64,000 bases of DNA from positions 1 to 64,000 of the forward strand of contig KE159629.1 of the NCBI GenBank assembly GCA_000403335.2, read 5' to 3'. Positions 15,681-22,396 of this stretch are shown piece after piece. The DNA comes from Lachnospiraceae bacterium MD335. GTDB lineage: Bacteria; Bacillota; Clostridia; Lachnospirales; Lachnospiraceae. The translations under genes and the position numbers were made by a program. The number at the start of each line of letters is the position of its first letter. Positions within the stretch are counted from its first letter, which is position 1. The notes under the pieces are model-generated. The model was not told the DNA's origin. It did no database searches and was given only the letters and a program-made list of their open reading frames with translations.

Positions 15681-16250
15681 ATGAAAAACAATTTGAACCG
15701 GTATATTGCGGCAGAATATGAAAATTTAAAATCGGAGCTGGAGCAGAGGGAGTTTGTGGAAAAAATAAGGTTCCTGATGATGGCAAAGGATAAAGATTTT
15801 ACAGATTACTATTCCAGCCGAACCCTGACAAAAGAAGAGTTTTATTCGGTGGCAGATACACTCTATGCACTGAATAACCTGTGGATGTTGTCAGGATTTA
15901 TCCGTCAGAACAGACAGGTCTTGTTTCAGGAAGTCCAGAATAGCATGAACGGCCTGAAAAGTCCGGATTTCACGGAAACGTGCAGATTTGGAAAGGAAAC
16001 CATGCTGTCAAGAATGTTCCAGGTCATGGAACGATTTCAGTTAAATAACTGTATGGTGGCAGAGGATGTGGGTTCGGGTTATACCGTGGCTACCCGGAGG
16101 ATGAAAGCGTACTCATTTACAACAAGGAATGGGAAAAATGTGCCGCAGATTATCCTGCAGGGGAACTGGGTAGAGCAGTGGGGCTTTGAGATTGGCTGCA
16201 GCGTGTCTGTGGAGTGTTACCAGAATAAGCTGGTTATTTTAAAAGATTGA
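15681..16250 (+). CDS. SymE-domain protein with an N-terminal extension
   Basis: Protein of 189 residues. The last ~40 residues, VPQIILQGNWVEQWGFEIGC then SVSVECYQNKLVILKD, match the SymE-like toxin fold (AbrB-like beta strands with GxWLExxGF and LVIL). SymE proteins are typically ~60-110 residues and in enterobacteria are type I toxins. Here a ~145-residue helical N-terminal region of unknown function (LNRYIAAEYENLKSELEQRE, then FYSVADTLYALNNLWMLSGF) is fused in front. It starts at ATG 15681 (or GTG 15678) after GAAAGAAGGA, 33 bases after the recombinase stop, and is followed by an Rpn nuclease gene. A toxin/antitoxin or defence role is inference. Confidence 0.6.
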   Translation: MKNNLNRYIAAEYENLKSELEQREFVEKIRFLMMAKDKDFTDYYSSRTLTKEEFYSVADTLYALNNLWMLSGFIRQNRQVLFQEVQNSMNGLKSPDFTETCRFGKETMLSRMFQVMERFQLNNCMVAEDVGSGYTVATRRMKAYSFTTRNGKNVPQIILQGNWVEQWGFEIGCSVSVECYQNKLVILKD

Positions 16251-16313
16251 AAAATTTTGTGGTCTGTTCGTATGAAATATGATAAAATATCAGTAAAAGC
16301 AGGAGGTGAGGCC

Positions 16314-17261
16314 ATGAATACAGATACTACCATAGCGAAAAACATCCGTGTGGCTGATGAGAAAGCCAGCTATGATGCGGCCTGCAAGCGGCTGCTTTCG
16401 GAGAAGATTATTCTGGCATGGATTATGAAGAACTGCCTGGAAGAATACCGTGACTGTGATGTGGAAGAGATTGCGGAAAAATATATTGAAGGTACGCCGC
16501 AGGTGGGCGAAGTGGCAGTTGCAGCGGATGAAACCAACCGTGTTTCTATGATACAGGGAGCTGGAAACGAAGACACTTCTCTGACGGAGGGAACTGTTAC
16601 CTATGATATCCGCTTTTTCGCGATAGCTCCTGTATCCGGTGAATTGATTCGTTTGATTATCAATATAGAAGCCCAAAATGATTTTTATCCGGGTTATCCA
16701 TTGATAAAAAGGGGAATCTATTACTGCAGCCGGATGATTTCCGCCCAATATGGAACAGAGTTTACAAATTCCCACTATGAGAATATCAAAAAAGTATACA
16801 GCATATGGATTTGTATGAATCCGCCAAAGAGCCGTGAAAACAGCATTACCCGTTATTACATTGCGGAAGAAAATCTGGTGGGCAGTGTAAAGGAACGGAA
16901 AGCGGATTATGATTTGATGGCGGCTGTCATGATTTGTCTTGGGAAAGAGGGAGATTCGGGTACAGATTTATTGAAATTGTTGAATGTGCTTCTGTCCACG
17001 GAGACAGGTTCACAGGACAAGTGCCAGATATTGGAGGAAGATTTTCATATCAGAATGACTCAGACATTGGAAAGTGAGGTGTCGCTTATGTGTAATTTAA
17101 GTAAGGGTGTGGAGGAGAAAGGAATTCGGAAAGGGATAGTAGCTATGGTATCTACATTAAAAGAGTTACAGATAGCGGATGAAATTATCTTGAGTAAGAT
17201 TCGAGAGAAATTTGGTCTGACAGAAGAAACTGCAGAAACTTACTTGAAAGAAATAAGTTAA
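16314..17261 (+). CDS. Rpn-family PD-(D/E)XK nuclease, copy 1
   Basis: Protein of 315 residues. The core TVTYDIRFFAIAPVSGELIR followed by LIINIEAQNDFYPGYPL gives the D...ExQ motif of the PD-(D/E)XK Rpn/transposase-like nucleases, here with D near residue 100 and E-A-Q near 120. Rpn proteins are DNA nucleases that promote recombination and can be toxic or defensive. ATG 16314 follows AGGAGGTGAGGCC and is chosen for that. An internal ATG at 17088 with its own GAGGTG could make a C-terminal product. It lies 63 bases after the SymE-domain gene, in the same direction. The C-terminal helices (KGVEEKGIRKGIVAMVSTLK) are typical of the family. Confidence 0.75.
   Translation: MNTDTTIAKNIRVADEKASYDAACKRLLSEKIILAWIMKNCLEEYRDCDVEEIAEKYIEGTPQVGEVAVAADETNRVSMIQGAGNEDTSLTEGTVTYDIRFFAIAPVSGELIRLIINIEAQNDFYPGYPLIKRGIYYCSRMISAQYGTEFTNSHYENIKKVYSIWICMNPPKSRENSITRYYIAEENLVGSVKERKADYDLMAAVMICLGKEGDSGTDLLKLLNVLLSTETGSQDKCQILEEDFHIRMTQTLESEVSLMCNLSKGVEEKGIRKGIVAMVSTLKELQIADEIILSKIREKFGLTEETAETYLKEIS
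17088..17261 (+). CDS. possible intragenic small protein (C-terminal part of Rpn copy 1)
   Basis: Within the Rpn gene, GAGGTG (17076-17081) is followed six bases later by an in-frame ATG at 17088, giving a 57-residue protein MCNLSKGVEEKGIRKGIVAM... ending at the Rpn stop. In Escherichia coli, Rpn genes are known to encode such C-terminal small proteins (RpnS) that inhibit the full-length toxin. The site here is good, but expression is inferred only from sequence. Confidence 0.35.
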   Translation: MCNLSKGVEEKGIRKGIVAMVSTLKELQIADEIILSKIREKFGLTEETAETYLKEIS

Positions 17262-17263
17262 AT

Positions 17264-17300
17264 ATTTCAGACAGAGCATTTTTGGTGTTCTGTCTGAAAT
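17264..17300 (+). terminator. hairpin directly downstream of Rpn copy 1
   Basis: ATTTCAGACAG and CTGTCTGAAAT form an 11-bp perfect stem around a 15-base loop, three bases after the stop codon. The following AATATTACGA is not a T-run, so termination would be weak. A similar hairpin follows Rpn copy 2. Confidence 0.5.
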
Positions 17301-17365
17301 AATATTACGAGATTTTTCGCATTTAGGTATGTTATGGACAGCCGTACCATAAGTAAAGGCGAAGT
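17298..17365 (+). repeat. structured repeat, copy 1 of 3
   Basis: The unit begins AATAATATTACGAGATTTTT and contains GCATTTAGGTATGTTATGG, then CAGCCGTACCATAAG. It resembles copies at 17440-17507 and 19462-19528. Copies 1 and 2 are tandem with a period of about 142 bp, and the shared region extends past the hairpin (AGAAAGTG..GAAAGCTAA). The 320-bp stretch 17262-17581 holds only these elements and no gene. Confidence 0.7.
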
Positions 17366-17439
17366 TTTCAGGAAGGCCAGAAAGTGCAGGAAAGCTAAGA
17401 TTTAGGCGGGAAATAGAGAGCTGGCAAAAGTTGTTTTAA

Positions 17440-17507
17440 GATAATACTATGAAAATTTTCGCACTTAGGTGTGTTATGGAGAGCCGTATCATAAGTAAGT
17501 GCGGAAT
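17440..17507 (+). repeat. structured repeat, copy 2 of 3
   Basis: This copy best shows the fold: CGCACTTA pairs with TAAGTGCG and TTATG with CATAA, leaving a GAGAGCCGTAT apical loop. It lies directly upstream of the HAD gene. Confidence 0.7.
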
Positions 17508-17581
17508 TTTGCAGAGGTTTAGAAAGTGTCTGAAAGCTAAAATTTTGGTGTAAAAGGGGATTATAGAAAAGAGGATTTCGC

Positions 17582-18313
17582 ATGAAAATGCCGGAAATGA
17601 TTATCTTTGATTATGGGCGTACATTAATTTACCAGCCGAATTATAATGTTTCTAATGGAAATAAAGCAATTTATCCATATATAGACAGGAATCTACGCAA
17701 TATTTCTTTTGAAGAATATGACAGGAGCAATATGGAACTGTTTGCGAAAATGAAAGCAGAAAGAGGAAAGTATCTTGAGATCCATGAGCATAATTTTTTA
17801 AGGTTGTTTTTGGATTATATGGATATTTCCCTGTCCATATCATTGGAAGAGGCCGAGATAATAATTATGAATGGAATATCTCAGGGTGCAGTTATGCCCT
17901 ATGCGGATATTATGCTCGACTACCTTAATGCAAAAGGAATAAGGACAGGAGTGATAAGCAACAATTGTTTTTCCGGTGCTGCTTTAAAGGAGCAGCTTGA
18001 CCGTCTGCTCCCGGGAAACAGATTTGAATTTGTGTTAGCATCAAGTGATTACATATTCAGAAAGCCGCATAGCATTATGTACAAGATAGCATTGCAGAAA
18101 TCGGGATTAACGGCAGATAAAGTGTGGTACTGCGGCGACAGTATGGAAAATGACATTTACGGAGCAAATAATGCTGGAATGTTTCCTGTTTTATTTGAAG
18201 GAAGAACAAAGGATGAAACACATTTTCTGTCTGATCAAAATGATAAGGATAATCCTGATTTTGAATATCTGCGTATTCATGATTGGCGGGAGCTGATGGA
18301 TATTTTGGCATGA
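17582..18313 (+). CDS. HAD-superfamily protein with altered nucleophile motif
   Basis: Protein of 243 residues with HAD class I layout: motif I MIIFDYGRTLIYQP (about residues 6-19), cap helices, motif II TGVISNNCFSG, motif III around YIFRKPHSIMY, and motif IV KVWYCGDSMENDIYGANNAG. The second Asp of the usual DxDxT, which acts as general acid/base in phosphatases, is Gly here. That makes a fast phosphatase less certain; it may bind rather than hydrolyse, or use another group. It sits between two SymE/Rpn modules. The start is ATG 17582 after GAGGATTTCGC. Substrate unknown. Confidence 0.72.
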   Translation: MKMPEMIIFDYGRTLIYQPNYNVSNGNKAIYPYIDRNLRNISFEEYDRSNMELFAKMKAERGKYLEIHEHNFLRLFLDYMDISLSISLEEAEIIIMNGISQGAVMPYADIMLDYLNAKGIRTGVISNNCFSGAALKEQLDRLLPGNRFEFVLASSDYIFRKPHSIMYKIALQKSGLTADKVWYCGDSMENDIYGANNAGMFPVLFEGRTKDETHFLSDQNDKDNPDFEYLRIHDWRELMDILA

Positions 18314-18351
18314 TAAAACTGTAAATGGAGTTTCAATGGCGTCGCGCCCTC

Positions 18352-18453
18352 GTACCGCAGAATATTTTACAGGGTGAACAGGGTAAAAAGTTGGGCTTTA
18401 AGATTGGATGTAATGTTTCTGTAGAGTGAAAACTGGTTATCCTGAAAGATTAA
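18352..18453 (+). pseudogene. decayed copy of the SymE-domain 3' end
   Basis: Reading the plus strand gives VPQNILQGEQGKKLGFKIGC then NVSVE, an in-frame stop, then KLVILKD and stop. This aligns over its full length with the end of the SymE-domain gene (VPQIILQGNWVEQWGFEIGC SVSVE CYQN KLVILKD), with four codons deleted near the stop. The remainder of the gene is missing. It lies about 150 bases before Rpn copy 2, in the same relative position as the intact gene before Rpn copy 1, indicating duplication and decay of the pair. Confidence 0.82.
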
Positions 18454-18605
18454 AAATGAAATTTTGTAGGAGAAAAATTCCGGAAGGGAGATTCTTAGCT
18501 TATTGTAATTATCCGGAAGGATGTGTATAATAGGAATAGATAATAAATTTTTGAGACATAAAGAGTTTTCCGGCAGTTCTTTATGGGCAGAAAGCAGGTA
18601 GATAA

Positions 18606-19415
18606 ATGGGAAATATGGAAACAAAGCAGAAAAACTGGGAAGACCTAACCATATCCAATGATTTCCTGTTTGGAAAGGTCATGCAGAATCCGGAGTTGTG
18701 CAAAGAATTACTACAAAGGATTCTTCCGGATTTGAAGATTGACCGCATAGAGTATCCGGAATCGCAGAAAAGTATCAACGTGGATATGGATGCCCGCAGC
18801 GTGAGACTGGATGTGTATGTAAAAGATGATAAAGAAGTTGTTTACGACATAGAAATGCAGGTCAGCGATACAAAAGAGCTTCCTAAAAGAAGCCGGTATT
18901 ATCAGAGTATGCTTGACCTGCAGTTAATTGATAAGGGGCAGTTTTATGATGCGTTAAAGAGAAGCTACGTCATATTTATCTGTCCGTTTGATTTATATGG
19001 GAAAGGGCGGCATATTTATACTTTTGAAAATATCTGTAAGGAAGATGGCAGTATTTTTATGGGGGATGAGACGGTAAAGATATTTCTCAATGCAAAAGGA
19101 ACATTGGATGATGTCAGTGATAAGTTAAAAGCATTTCTGGATTATGTGGCAGGGAAGAAGCCGAAAGATGCCTATGTAGAGAAGCTGGAAGAAGCAGTAA
19201 AGGAAGCAAAGAAGAATAGGGAATGGAGGCATGAGTATATGACATTGCTAATGCGTGACCAAGAGAATGTAAAAATTGGAGAAAAACGTGGAGAAGAAAA
19301 AATGCTTTTGCTAATGGAAAGATTGATAGAAGATAAGCGTTTTGATGATATTGCGAAAATAAAGGCAGATAATGGCTATCGGCAGAAACTTTATTTGGAG
19401 TATCATATCATTTAA
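18606..19415 (+). CDS. Rpn-family PD-(D/E)XK nuclease, copy 2
   Basis: Protein of 269 residues of the PD-(D/E)XK family 2 / Rpn type. The N-terminus has the family signature LTISNDFLFGKVMQNPELCK, and the core is SVRLDVYVKDDKEVVYDIEM followed by Q, giving D...E-x-Q. The C-terminal helices include MLLLMERLIEDKRFDDIAKI. It is only distantly similar to Rpn copy 1 in its N-terminal half. The first ATG (18606) lacks a strong ribosome site; ATG 18615 is an alternative. It is preceded by the decayed SymE segment and followed by a hairpin plus repeat, like copy 1. The role is presumably recombination-promoting or toxic nuclease. Confidence 0.8.
   Translation: MGNMETKQKNWEDLTISNDFLFGKVMQNPELCKELLQRILPDLKIDRIEYPESQKSINVDMDARSVRLDVYVKDDKEVVYDIEMQVSDTKELPKRSRYYQSMLDLQLIDKGQFYDALKRSYVIFICPFDLYGKGRHIYTFENICKEDGSIFMGDETVKIFLNAKGTLDDVSDKLKAFLDYVAGKKPKDAYVEKLEEAVKEAKKNREWRHEYMTLLMRDQENVKIGEKRGEEKMLLLMERLIEDKRFDDIAKIKADNGYRQKLYLEYHII
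19302..19415 (+). CDS. possible intragenic small protein (C-terminal part of Rpn copy 2)
   Basis: GGAGAAG (19290-19296) precedes an in-frame ATG at 19302 by about 5-8 bases, which would give a 37-residue peptide MLLLMERLIEDKRFDDIAKI... to the Rpn stop. It parallels the internal start in copy 1 and the known RpnS small proteins; expression is not shown. Confidence 0.28.
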   Translation: MLLLMERLIEDKRFDDIAKIKADNGYRQKLYLEYHII

Positions 19416-19461
19416 AAGCAGGACATCACAAGGCAGAAAATTTAAAAGGTTTTCTGTCCTT

Positions 19462-19528
19462 AATAATATTACGAAATTTTTGCATTTAGATATGTTATGG
19501 AGAGCCGTATCATAAGTAAGTACGAAAA
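19462..19528 (+). repeat. structured repeat, copy 3 of 3
   Basis: The unit begins AATAATATTACGAAATTTTT and contains ATGTTATGGAGAGCCGTATC, then ATAAGTAAGTACG, closely matching copies 1 and 2. As in copy 1, it follows a hairpin (GGCAGAAAA...TTTTCTGTCC, 19432-19459) downstream of an Rpn gene. Confidence 0.7.
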
Positions 19529-19585
19529 ATGAACAGACGCAGCATCGTTTGGAATAAGGTGAAACAAAAAGATATGTGGTGAAAA

Positions 19586-19906
19586 ATGAATTTGCTTTTT
19601 ATATGCAGCCAAAATAAGAGGCGCAGCTTAACCGCTGAGAAGATTTTTAACGGATATAACGGACATAGGGCGTATTCCGCAGGAACAGAATCAAACTCCA
19701 GAATTAAGGTTACTCCCGGATTGCTGAAACAAGCCGATATTATTTTTTGTATGGAAAAAAAGCATGTGCGAAGAATCAGGGAGAAGTATCCGGATATTGT
19801 TGACGGTAAAAAATTGATCTGCCTTAACATTCATGATGATTATGAATTTATGGACAGGGAATTACAGGAATTGCTTGAAAGCTATGTTTATGAATACATT
19901 TCGTGA
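19586..19906 (+). CDS. low-molecular-weight phosphotyrosine phosphatase-like protein
   Basis: Protein of 106 residues. The N-terminus LLFICSQNKRRSLTAEKIF has the C-x5-R-S phosphate loop (Cys6, Arg12), and a later DIIFCMEKKHVRRIREKYP matches the family's second half. It is shorter than the usual ~150 residues and matches a compact subgroup often annotated as protein tyrosine phosphatase. The family's Asp general acid in DP is not obvious here. It would remove phosphate from tyrosine or an analogous group. It lies four bases before the next gene, so it is the head of a three-gene operon. Substrate unknown. Confidence 0.75.
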   Translation: MNLLFICSQNKRRSLTAEKIFNGYNGHRAYSAGTESNSRIKVTPGLLKQADIIFCMEKKHVRRIREKYPDIVDGKKLICLNIHDDYEFMDRELQELLESYVYEYIS

Positions 19907-19910
19907 GAGT

Positions 19911-20726
19911 ATGCAAGTGGGATATTGCTGGGTAAAAGATTGCCTTTGCGGTAAAAAAGGACGAAGATCCATGCTCATGTGCGGTGTGGCTGTCATGGTG
20001 GGTATTTGGCTGCTTCTGTGCGCTTCCTTGCGCCTTGCCGTGCGCGAGCCTTCCTTGCCGGAAGAGGACTGCATGATGTATTATATTGTAAATGCAGACG
20101 GTATGAAGGGATTGGGGCATAGTATTTTGCTCCTTGTGGATGAACAAGGGATTGGGACAGTATTTAGTTTCAATGGAATGCAGACTTCCTTGGGAGAAAG
20201 TCTTTTTGGAAAAAGCGGGATTGGGAAATTGAGTACAGGAACGATGACCGCGGAAGAAACCGAAATCTTTTTGCAGACAGGAGATTTGGGAATAGACGGG
20301 GATCAGCTTACGGATAATTATGATATGGCTTTATACAGACCGATTATGGCAGAGGAATATCAGGTTATCTTAGAGCAGACAATTCCGTATTTGAATGCAG
20401 AACATCAGTTTAAAACATTGTATGAAAAATGGGCTGAGGAGGAAGACGCTGGTAGAAGGGCAGAATATGAACGGGCGTTAGAGCAGATGGGGCAGGATCA
20501 GAGTCTGCCACTCTATCAGATTTATACCAATAATTGTGACCATGCGGTCAGAACGTTTATTTCCGCGGTTGATTCAATGATGCAGGAATATACGCATTAT
20601 ACGCGGCGTATGACACCAAACGGAAATCTGAAAGCTTTTGGTACAAGGGCAAAAAACTGGGGTGTGATGATGTTGGGGGCGCAGTCCTTTTTGGAGAGGG
20701 TATTGATGTTTTTGGTAATTTTTTGA
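19911..20726 (+). CDS. membrane protein with NlpC/P60- or DUF4105-like features
   Basis: Protein of 271 residues. One transmembrane segment near residues 25-45 (MLMCGVAVMVGIWLLLCASL) leaves an extracytoplasmic domain. That domain has GLGHSILLLVDEQG and a late YQIYTNNCDHAVRTFISAVD. A His followed by a Cys in NNCDH is the order expected for circularly permuted papain-like families (LRAT/YiiX/DUF4105 type), so a thiol hydrolase is possible; this is inference. ATG 19911 is chosen because it lies four bases after the phosphatase stop, next to CGTGAGAG; upstream in-frame starts lie inside that gene. Confidence 0.55.
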   Translation: MQVGYCWVKDCLCGKKGRRSMLMCGVAVMVGIWLLLCASLRLAVREPSLPEEDCMMYYIVNADGMKGLGHSILLLVDEQGIGTVFSFNGMQTSLGESLFGKSGIGKLSTGTMTAEETEIFLQTGDLGIDGDQLTDNYDMALYRPIMAEEYQVILEQTIPYLNAEHQFKTLYEKWAEEEDAGRRAEYERALEQMGQDQSLPLYQIYTNNCDHAVRTFISAVDSMMQEYTHYTRRMTPNGNLKAFGTRAKNWGVMMLGAQSFLERVLMFLVIF

Positions 20727-20735
20727 GGAAGGGAT

Positions 20736-22298
20736 ATGAGAAGGGGACGAAAAGAAAACCTGACCGCATTATTGATAGGTGTGCTATGTGTTATTGTTAA
20801 GGCGGTGTGCAGCGGGGAGGAAGTGCAGTCATCGATAAAGTTTACGGGGGCTATATTACCGGAAGAAAGCCAATCGCACGAAAAAGCACAATCGTCAGAA
20901 ACGGATACAATAGAGGAGGAAGTTTCCATTATCAGGGAAATTCCTGTTGATTTTCCGTTTGATGAATTGTACCCTTCCAAGCCGTATTCGCTGACGTTGG
21001 CTTTGCGTGAGGAGCCTGCCGGGGCGTATGAGCTAAGGCTTTATGATGGGAGTGGGGACGTTTTGCAGCAGATTCCCTGTGCGGCATTAACGGAACCGCT
21101 GCAATTTTGTTATGATAGCTTGTCCAGTGTCGCGTACGGACCGGATTTGGAGATTTTCTCTGCGGACAGTGATACAGGATTGTTGTATCCGTGGGAAGGG
21201 GAGCAGTTTTCAAAGAAACCGATTCCAATACCGCATTATTCGGAATTGGAAGGCAGTGCGATGCTTGTCGTGGAAGAGGACGATATGCTTCAGACAAAAA
21301 CGCTGTATCAGTTAAACGAAGGGCAAAAATGTGTGGAACAGGCTAGGAGCTGGCGGCTGCAGAAGGATACAGGAGCGCTTGCAATTCGAAATGAGCTGGA
21401 TAATCAAGTGGTGTTTCAGGGGACGGCGCTGTTGAATGATGAGGGCGCTCTAGTTAATGAGGCGTATTATCAAATGCTGTTTGCAGATGAACTTTACTGG
21501 TGGCATGAGGAACCAAAGGAGACGACGGTTTCGGTATGGTTTGATGAACCGCGGTCGGAGAGCACAGCGGAGTCAGGCAAAACGGAGGCTTTTGAAAACG
21601 TACAAAAAGTGGTGTTTGGCAATAACGGACATTCGGCGGAATATGCGGACAGGGAGGCATTTTTATCGGATTGCGGATTTGCGGACAGTGTTCCAATGTA
21701 TCAGTATTATGACAGGAATGGGAATGTCCAGTTGGAATTGTATCGGGACGAAGCTACAGACCGGTTTTGTGGAATTGTCTATGAAGATTGCTTGAATAGT
21801 GAAAAGAAAAAGTGGGCGACGATGTATGGGTTTACCATAAATACTGTTTTGGAACAGGAATGGACAGGAGGGAACTTGCTTTTCGGGAAAAACATTTATG
21901 ATCGTGATATGGGAGATTATGAGGAAGCAATCGAATACACATCATCCGGACAGCCAAAGCATGTCTGCTATCGGGGAATGACGGAGCGGGAACGGGTGCC
22001 CGGGGAGCTGTCGATAGCGCTTGATTCGGTAATGGAAGTCAATTACGTATATCGGGACGACGATACATTGTTTTACAGGGAATACTGGCATGACGGAATG
22101 GAATTTGGCACGACGCTTTCTACCCTGCGCAGCTTTTATGACAACAGTGCGAGAGTTGTGTATGAGAGGGGATATATTACGCATGGTGCGTTGGAATACT
22201 ATTATATCTATGAGGGTGAGGGCAAGAATCCGGCGTATTGTTTGGAGATTGATCATAATCTAGGGTATGCCATTTCAAATATCGTGCGGTATCAGTAG
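20736..22298 (+). CDS. secreted protein of unknown function
   Basis: Protein of 520 residues with a basic start and hydrophobic segment (RKENLTALLIGVLCVIVKAV, then CSGEEVQSS), so it is exported, perhaps as a lipoprotein although the cysteine context VKAVC is not a strong lipobox. The rest is acidic beta-rich sequence with tyrosine/glycine-containing repeats (MYQYYDRNGNVQLELYRDEA, then YVYRDDDTLFYREYWHDG), reminiscent of RHS-like or YD-type strand pairs. No catalytic motif was found. AGGAAGGGAT precedes ATG 20736. It is the last gene of the phosphatase/membrane-hydrolase trio, which probably works at the cell envelope. Confidence 0.55.
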   Translation: MRRGRKENLTALLIGVLCVIVKAVCSGEEVQSSIKFTGAILPEESQSHEKAQSSETDTIEEEVSIIREIPVDFPFDELYPSKPYSLTLALREEPAGAYELRLYDGSGDVLQQIPCAALTEPLQFCYDSLSSVAYGPDLEIFSADSDTGLLYPWEGEQFSKKPIPIPHYSELEGSAMLVVEEDDMLQTKTLYQLNEGQKCVEQARSWRLQKDTGALAIRNELDNQVVFQGTALLNDEGALVNEAYYQMLFADELYWWHEEPKETTVSVWFDEPRSESTAESGKTEAFENVQKVVFGNNGHSAEYADREAFLSDCGFADSVPMYQYYDRNGNVQLELYRDEATDRFCGIVYEDCLNSEKKKWATMYGFTINTVLEQEWTGGNLLFGKNIYDRDMGDYEEAIEYTSSGQPKHVCYRGMTERERVPGELSIALDSVMEVNYVYRDDDTLFYREYWHDGMEFGTTLSTLRSFYDNSARVVYERGYITHGALEYYYIYEGEGKNPAYCLEIDHNLGYAISNIVRYQ

Positions 22299-22396
22299 GA
22301 TCTTGTTTGCAGGGTGAGGTTACCTGACACTGCGGGCAGGACTACATAAATGAACAAAAATATAGAAAGGATGGGAATTTTCCCGAAAGAAAAGAG

